DNA of 64,000 bases from Nectonema munidae. Its lineage: Eukaryota; Nematomorpha; Nectonematoida; Nectonematidae. Position numbers and translations under genes: made by a program. The DNA is taken from the NCBI GenBank assembly GCA_030549495.1, contig JAUIRK010001040.1:992001-1056000 (forward strand), written 5' to 3'. Below the pieces are notes generated by a model that was not told where the DNA came from, searched no databases, and saw only the letters and a program-made list of their open reading frames with translations. Shown here piece by piece: positions 34,936-64,000 of this stretch (its first letter is position 1; each line of letters begins with the position of its first letter).

Positions 34936-36220
34936 CCTTAACCTTTGTATTTCTAATACTTTATTTATTTCATTTACTTGACATAAACTTATCTTTTCAT
35001 TACTTATTTTAACTTTTAAATTAAATGTACACATAATTCTTAACATCCTCATCAATTAATAACTCAACAATTAATTAATTAGTGCGCTGATTTGTCAAAT
35101 TATTATTAGATTATCAACTAAAATAATATTTTAAATAACAAACTAAAATATTTGGTTATATTAATTTATAACTCTAATCTAATCAATGGATTAATTAACC
35201 AACAAATATAAAGAGTTACATAAGGACTAAAGCATCTTTAAATTTGTCTTTTTGTAGACGCAAGCATATTGTAATTCGTATTGGTTTTCTTTTAGTTTTT
35301 ATCTTTACTCTTCTCAAGTAAATGCTGGGTTAGGAATCATAATTTTTGAACACAGGCTCACATTTGAGTGAGAAGAACCTACTCTTATATATTTAGCAGT
35401 GTGGAAAAGATGTAAACAGGGAGTGATTATGATATCGAGCAACTTATTTCCAAAGGGTGAAGTGGAATTTTTTCTTGTATTGACTATAATATCAAAGGCA
35501 TAACGAAAAGGGGAACGACACATTTGCCATTTCGTCAAATTAGAGAAAAAAGTATTTATGTCAATATCTAAAAAAACTTTAAAAAGCAAGTGAAAATATT
35601 GATAGCGAAAAACCGTACATTAAAATCTCATAAAAATACAAGATTTTACATACTTTATTTTATTCTATATCATATTCTCTTACACGATATTTTTGAGTAT
35701 TTTTTACACGTTGCTCAAAATAATTCAAAATTTTTTGGTTGACCTCATATGAATGTGAAACTTTTCGTTTTTGAGAACTTTTTCTAATGAAAACAGAATA
35801 ACTAGCATCTTTAGACCTTATGAATATAACTTATGATAGGAATATTTGAATGACAGATTACGCTTATAATATGAAAACCAACAACAACATATCCAAAGAA
35901 AAATTTCTTTAATTTGTTTAAACATTCAGAAACGACCACTACATATGATAAAAAAAAATTAGGCTGAACTGTGTTAAAAAGTTAGAGGAAGAACAACTTG
36001 TTATGTTTTAAATGCTATATATTTTAAATGATCACAGTCATCATTAATACACACAGTGGAAGAAAATATAAATGAAGCAGCTTATATACGTTATAAGAGA
36101 ACTGCCGCAATTATCTATATCCCTTGTATCAAAAAAGGAAGGCATTGCTATATATATGGAGTTAATATAGCATCAATGTGAAAAATGGCAATGACTAAAA
36201 CTCATCCAAGAAAGAGAGCA
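34936..36220. other. AT-rich stretch past the zinc-finger gene's stop
   Basis: This should hold the 3' UTR of the minus-strand zinc-finger gene. I see no further finger exon and no convincing poly(A) signal to fix its end. Confidence 0.35.
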
Positions 36221-58187
<21,967 letters not shown>

Positions 58188-59820
58188 CTAAACAATATAA
58201 CAAGAACAAATTACTTGAAAGAAAAACATATAGGTATTGGAAAAACAGAAGGACGATGGTTTCCATTTAAAACACTGTTTATTAATAATGCTCATCGTAA
58301 GTAAAAATTTACAAAGATTTTCAAGTTATAGATTAACTAAGCGTAAAAAACAGAATACAGACTTCTCTATTTAAAAGCAGTAAAAAATGCATACGATTTT
58401 ATTTTGGTTAATTCATCTAAATTCTTACGGTTAGTGAAAAATTGTGGCTTATGAATTTAAATATGTTACATTTTGATTTTCTAACAACTTTATTATGGTA
58501 ACTTACATAATAGATGAAAACTAAATCAATCTAAAATATTTTTAATTAAAAACACGAATAAATTGTACCAATTTTAAAAAATGGAAATATTCAAATAATA
58601 ATATAATTTAACATTAATGATTTACTTAATAAGATAAAAAATATACAAAATACGTATTTTCATATATTTAATCTTCTCGAAGTCATTTTAAGCTTGAACT
58701 AAGGGGAGACAAAAAATGCTTCGAAAGGGTGATATTGCACAAATATATTATTGTTTTAAGGAATTGAAATCGCGAAATAAGTTTTAATTAAATAACAATT
58801 ATGTTTTTTTAAGAATTGAAATTGTCAAATGGCGAGACAGCGATAATAAACAATTGAACAGTTTTAGGTTATACAGTTTTAAGGTTTCAAAAAAACTTAA
58901 AAAACTATAAAAATACATTCTTAAAATAAAAGATTAAAAGGTAAATACTCAGAAATCAAATCTTGACGTTTTGAAAGATATCAAAACATGTGAAATATGA
59001 GTTAACACATGAAACAAATGAAATTAAGTGGAAAAAGCCATTATATAAGCATTGCACTGATGGGAAACTTAATTTTAATGCTAAAAAATACTAATTTTTA
59101 AGAAAATACCTTATTTTCAAAATGATAGTATTGACACTCTTTACTTTTGGCAAATATAATAGAAAAATCAACATTATTTACAAAAACAGACTTAATTTTA
59201 AAAATCTGTAGTAGAAAGATGAAGTCTTTTGATGTTAACAATTAGTAAATATTATATACTCCTTCAAATATACTTTTGTCATATCTAAATGAAAGTATAT
59301 GCATTACAATTTGGAGAATTACGCAAATAAAAATGTTTACTCAAATAGCAAATTTGAACAGTTATCCATTTTAAAATTGTAAGCTATGATTGATATAACG
59401 AATGAATAAATTAAAGATTTTAATAACATTGCTAATTATTCTACTTGCTTAAAATTGAATAATCGAAATACAGAAATTCTAGAATCTCATTTACTCACTT
59501 ATACGCTAAAAAACCAGCTAAGCCTTTTCAACTTGAATAAACGTTGTTGCTGTTGCTTTTCTGAGTAATCAGACAGTTAAAAAAAAGAAAGTATTTACAT
59601 TTGAAACTAAGTAAACACTTTTCTCTCTAAGGATGCTGCTCACAGGTCTAGATACTAATTTCCGATAGAATAAGTAAGGTTAGATTAAATCAATAAAAAT
59701 AATAATGGAATATAAAATATATCATTTGAATATCAGAGTATATTTGGGGTGAAAATTGGAAAAAAATGGCTGTCTGCGTGTAACAATTTTTTTAAGGATC
59801 TACTCACCTTATGACATCTT
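58188..59820. other. AT-rich stretch upstream of zinc-finger exon 1
   Basis: No further exon recognised. The promoter or a 5' UTR exon of the zinc-finger gene may lie here or beyond the window. Confidence 0.4.
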
Positions 59821-60135
<315 letters not shown>

Positions 60136-60265
60136 TTATTAGACAAATATCTGATCCCATATATTAGAAAAAAATTAGGCAAGTGTTTCAATGGAGACTT
60201 CTAATTGCACCAATCATAACGATGTATTAGAAAGATTGACAGATGATAATGACCACTATATAGAT

Positions 60266-60975
60266 CAGGGGTCACAAATCTTAATTATAAAAAGACTCAA
60301 TTTGCTTATAAATATTAAATCTTTTTTGTACATTTATTGTACTCTAACGAAGCAATAAAACACACATAAGTGCAATGGGCCTGAATCTACGCTCTTTCAA
60401 ATAAAAAAAGAGTGAAATATGAAAGTTTTTTATTTTTATGTTAGTTAAATTTAAATAACACTTTGCTACAAATAAAATATTTGGCTGCAGTCTACAGGTT
60501 GAAATAGCAAATATAAAACAACTCAAGTATAGTGTTTTTTATCTGTTATTAATTTATTATTGTACTCAGCTTTGAAAATTCTTATTTTTTTAGTTGCTGG
60601 TATTGCATCCAAGGGAAGAATAATCTTCCATATCTGTGCAGGTTAGTAGTGATCGGGAATGAACCCAGTCCTTCTGGATCGAGACACTACGGCCCTACCA
60701 CTGAACCATACATCTGCCGAAATATTTGTACATTATTTTTAAAGATTTGCCATCAAACAAATAAAATGTTGATCTTCCCATGGTTTGTATTCACCTGGAA
60801 GCAAAGCCTGGCGATATTACTTAACATCACAAAATAAACACTGAAAAATCTTAGTGCTTATCATTTGTTAATACTAATAAAAAGAAATGTTTGTTCATTT
60901 TAAAGTGGTTTTTGGAAAGCAGGAAGGAGCCATTAGCAGAAAGCAAAGCTACAGAACCGCAGGTTTGGGATCCCT
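60266..60975. mobile_element. hAT-like MITE with a tRNA-like insert
   Basis: Left end caggggtcacaaatctt, right end (reverse complement) cagggatcccaaacctg. The 8-bp flanks atatagat / atcaagat match at six of eight positions. Typical hAT features (CAGGG ends, 8-bp target). A tRNA-like head lies inside at 60645-60718. Confidence 0.7.
60645..60718 (-). repeat. tRNA-derived SINE head or tRNA relic inside the hAT-like MITE
   Basis: Minus strand: A box tatggttcagtggta (Gly-type wording) near 60710-60696 and B box gggttcattccc (60666-60655). The acceptor arms do not pair, so it is not a functional tRNA. A different family from the SINE at 48551. Confidence 0.5.
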
Positions 60976-63900
60976 GATCAAGATTCTAGAAGGAGAAAAA
61001 TTGTATCCCATACTCCTACATTAATTCTCCAATATTGATATGTGACGTAGGCGATGCGGATCATTAGGTGTGCGCTGGACACTTAACATACACAGGAATG
61101 AAGGTCATGCAAATATATGTTTCTCTATAAAATATCATCCTGAATTATTAAAAACGAACTTTGGAGACCAATAATAAGGTTATCTATTAGGGGTCTGCGC
61201 GGGGCGGGTCACTCGCGCGGGTGAGGTTATTTGTTCAAAACTTAGGAGCAGGAGTGGGTTCAATATTAGCACACTGAAATATGCCAATTAATTCTTAAAA
61301 AATCGTATAATTTATCAAACTATATTCTTTTTCAAAATGAAAGAGTTGAGCGATTGAAGGTTTAAATTTAAAATAGCGGGTTTAAATATTAATTCCGGGA
61401 TAGGTATGGGAACAAAAATTTTAAGTGCAAACGATTTCGGGCATTTAATTTTTTATTACGCGTACAGGTCGGGTGCAAAATGATAAAGGTGTGAGGAGGA
61501 GGATGTAGGCAAATTTTTCACACGGCTCTAGTATCAATTGAAGAAAAAGACGTTGTTGTTAAAGTCAATAAAAAATTTTGTTCTCCTACAATTTTAAAAT
61601 TGTTCAAATTTTATTGTACGCTAATTCGTCCAAAAACAAAACATTAAAATAATTGTATGATATTAGAGCCTGAAAAATCAAACCCATCAAGAGTGTAAAA
61701 TTTTAATTCAATATAATGCAAATGGCGCAGCTTATACGACTTTAAGAATACACCTCAAAAATACCACCTCCACAGCTAATACGTGGTGCAGGTTTTTAGT
61801 AAAACACGTGAGGAGTTTTTCGAAAACGAGTCAGTGGTTTGAACATTTTTAGTTAAAAAAACTTTTAGACAGGGAAGCATATCTTCAAAATTTTAGGAAC
61901 GGGGAAATGGATGTTTTTTATAATTTTCAAAGCTTATTATAAAATAATTTTTGTCCAATGAACACAACACCATTATTACGGGAGATAACACGTGCACTCT
62001 CAGTTCCAAATCCAACCATAACTGCAGGGATTTTATCAAGTCAAATTATCTTGTTTGTAATTGTGATCGCATCGCCACCTTCTAGCTCAACAAGAGAACA
62101 AAATCGCTCATATATGATAGAGTACATAACATAGCGAAAAAAAAATCGATAATCCTGTTCGCTATTATTTTTACCCTCATCTATTATTAGAGGATTGAGT
62201 ACCGTGGGCTTGAATAACAAATTCATATAAATTCTTCACACGAAGTGAAGACAAACATAATTTGGAGATATATAACTTTTCATAAACTCATCATGCATTT
62301 AACTGAAACTAAGATTTATAGCTATCATGAGCTTGATAAAGTCATGCCATTTACGGCAGTATAATGAATCAGCAGTTCCATTATCCCAACCATTGGAAAT
62401 TTCAAATTGAGAAAATTTTTAAATAGTTTCGATTTTTAACGAAAATTTACTGACAAACAGGATCTAAAATTGAATTAATAAAACAGGTTAGGCCAGATTT
62501 TATTTCGTTTGATACTTTCCCATCAGGACATGAGAAGGTGATCACTAATCATCTCAAGTAATAAAGTTTTTATCCTTAACACTACCGCACCATGGACTGA
62601 AACAGGTCTAATTAAAAAATTATTACAAATTCTCACTACTATTTATGAGAAGAGGACGGTTTTAAAGAATGAAACTGCAAATACAGTGTTATAACTCAAA
62701 AAAATGTGTATTATAAAGAAATGTCATAATAGTAGGTATTCGAAAGTAGACACCTTTTACAAACTCTTACCATAATTTAACGATGAACATTTTTCAATCA
62801 TATATTTCGGTGCCTTTATTGGACTAGTCTATATTTAAATAGATTTTAATTTGAACTTTGTGACCATTATTTATTTTAAGCTAAAAACTGAAATAACTAC
62901 TATGGAAAGTTTCGAGTGTGAAAAAAAACAAATTTTTACACGATGGTTAAAAGTCTACACTCTATCTACTCAAGGGCGCAATAACCACTGCAAATTAAGT
63001 AGTTATTTAAATAGTTGGTAATAAATTTACATAAATAATTTTTTATATTGTAACGTTAAAAGAATTTCCTATGGCTTTAAAATGAATTTCTCTTAAATTT
63101 ATAGTTTTAAATATTGTAAGCGGAATACCTTATCTTTGCAAGATTACATTCAAGTATTTGAAATTAAAATTAAGGATTAAGCAGTCTGAGATAGAAATAC
63201 ATTCTAGGAAAAGAAAATTGAAAATTATCTACAAAGTCGAGACTATTCATTTAAACATTTTGAATATTATTTAAGATACCGTTAAATTATTAGGATGAAG
63301 AGTTAATCGACAAAACATTATATTAAAATTATAGGATTTCAAAAAATAAATCTCTATAGTTATATTGTTTATAAAATAACTATATAAAACTAAATATTAA
63401 TTAATATACTATTTAAAAAGGCATAATACAATCTCAATAATTATGCCAAATTTAAAGATTACTTCAAATAATTAAGTAATGCACAAAAATTTTAAGGTTG
63501 GAGTTTCAAAAGGAAAAATTATCAAAAATCTTATGTTTATAAATTATGATATATTAATTTTATGTACATAGAAAAAAAACTTACAAAAATTAATATTAAT
63601 ATTTTATCAGAATAAGGTTTAGAATTTAAATAGGCACAATCTAATAATTAAAATAAAATATCTAGTAAATACAATACACATATATAACGTTCACTTCTAA
63701 AAAGTACTTGAGAAATTTCTTTAGTTGTATTGGTAAAATGATCAAGCAGAGAAGTCTCTTTATTTGCTATTGAAAAATAACTCATTATTTAACAAAGCAA
63801 AATGGAAATGAAAAACAAAAATAAATTAATAAAAATTAGAAAAGCCGAAACTAAATTTGTTGGGTAATTTTAAAATTTTAAGTTCCCTTATATTCTATTA

Positions 63901-64000
63901 TTATGATTAGCCCAACATTTTTAGAAAGATGGGCTTCAGCTGTGGAAATCTTATCAGTTTATCATCTGGGTGTCCAGATGAAATTGTGACATATTTTCGT
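60976..64000. other. AT-rich stretch, no gene supported
   Basis: 61195-61520 has a GC-richer patch (gcgcggggcgggtcactcgc) and related gcgggt/cgggt motifs, possibly a worn MITE. The minus frame at 62041-62226 has no support. The rest to 64000 is AT-rich with no repeats I can delimit. Confidence 0.4.

Noticed and set aside
61195-61520. hAT-like MITE with gcgggt ends
   Set aside because: Motifs recur but no convincing inverted ends or target duplication could be placed.

Overview
The window is AT-rich, gene-poor metazoan nuclear DNA. The evidence is small spliced exons with GT-AG introns, a C2H2 zinc-finger gene spread over at least 22 kb, tRNA-derived SINEs, an RTE-type LINE, Tc1/mariner, hAT-like and piggyBac-like elements, satellites and long ATC microsatellites. 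It fits an arthropod. A parasitic copepod such as a salmon louse is my guess from the repeat style, but nothing in the window proves it.

Layout. 1-6.9 kb: non-coding DNA with a tRNA-like SINE head and two small MITEs. 6.95-9.64 kb: a 5'-truncated LINE on the minus strand between 31-bp target duplications. 10.2-16.1 kb: a Helitron-like repeat, an inverted satellite fragment, a satellite with a 447-bp higher-order unit, a TIR element carrying a 44-bp minisatellite, and a SINE. 18.4-19.9 kb: a compact plus-strand gene of at least six exons, all introns 50-61 bp and all phase 1, product not recognised. 20.57-31.7 kb: a nested repeat block. It has inverted arrays of a 36-bp repeat at about 20.6 and 29.5 kb, a GC-rich broken retroelement fossil (20.9-23.3 kb), foldback arms made of 161-bp and 28-bp repeats, and two near-identical 1.27-kb direct copies. 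32.6-34.9 kb: a TIR element with a perfect 9-bp target duplication, two SINEs and a LINE 3' end.

36.2-58.2 kb (minus strand): a C2H2 zinc-finger transcription-factor gene. I can place eight exons: an N-terminal exon, a Q/N/H-rich exon, a basic linker exon with a likely nuclear localisation signal, and five exons that each hold exactly one zinc finger. All introns are phase 0 and four of the finger exons are exactly 84 bp. Its introns hold a mariner copy with intact ends, hAT-like and piggyBac-like MITEs, a SINE, a hAT transposase remnant, an ATC microsatellite and an unrecognised coding-like stretch on the opposite strand. 58.2-64 kb: mostly non-coding, with one long ATC array and one hAT-like MITE.

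Only two host genes are well supported (the 18-20 kb gene and the zinc-finger gene). Most other open frames are short, AT-driven or repeat-driven, and were left out. All exon models rest on splice signals and phase agreement read by eye; no transcript was available.
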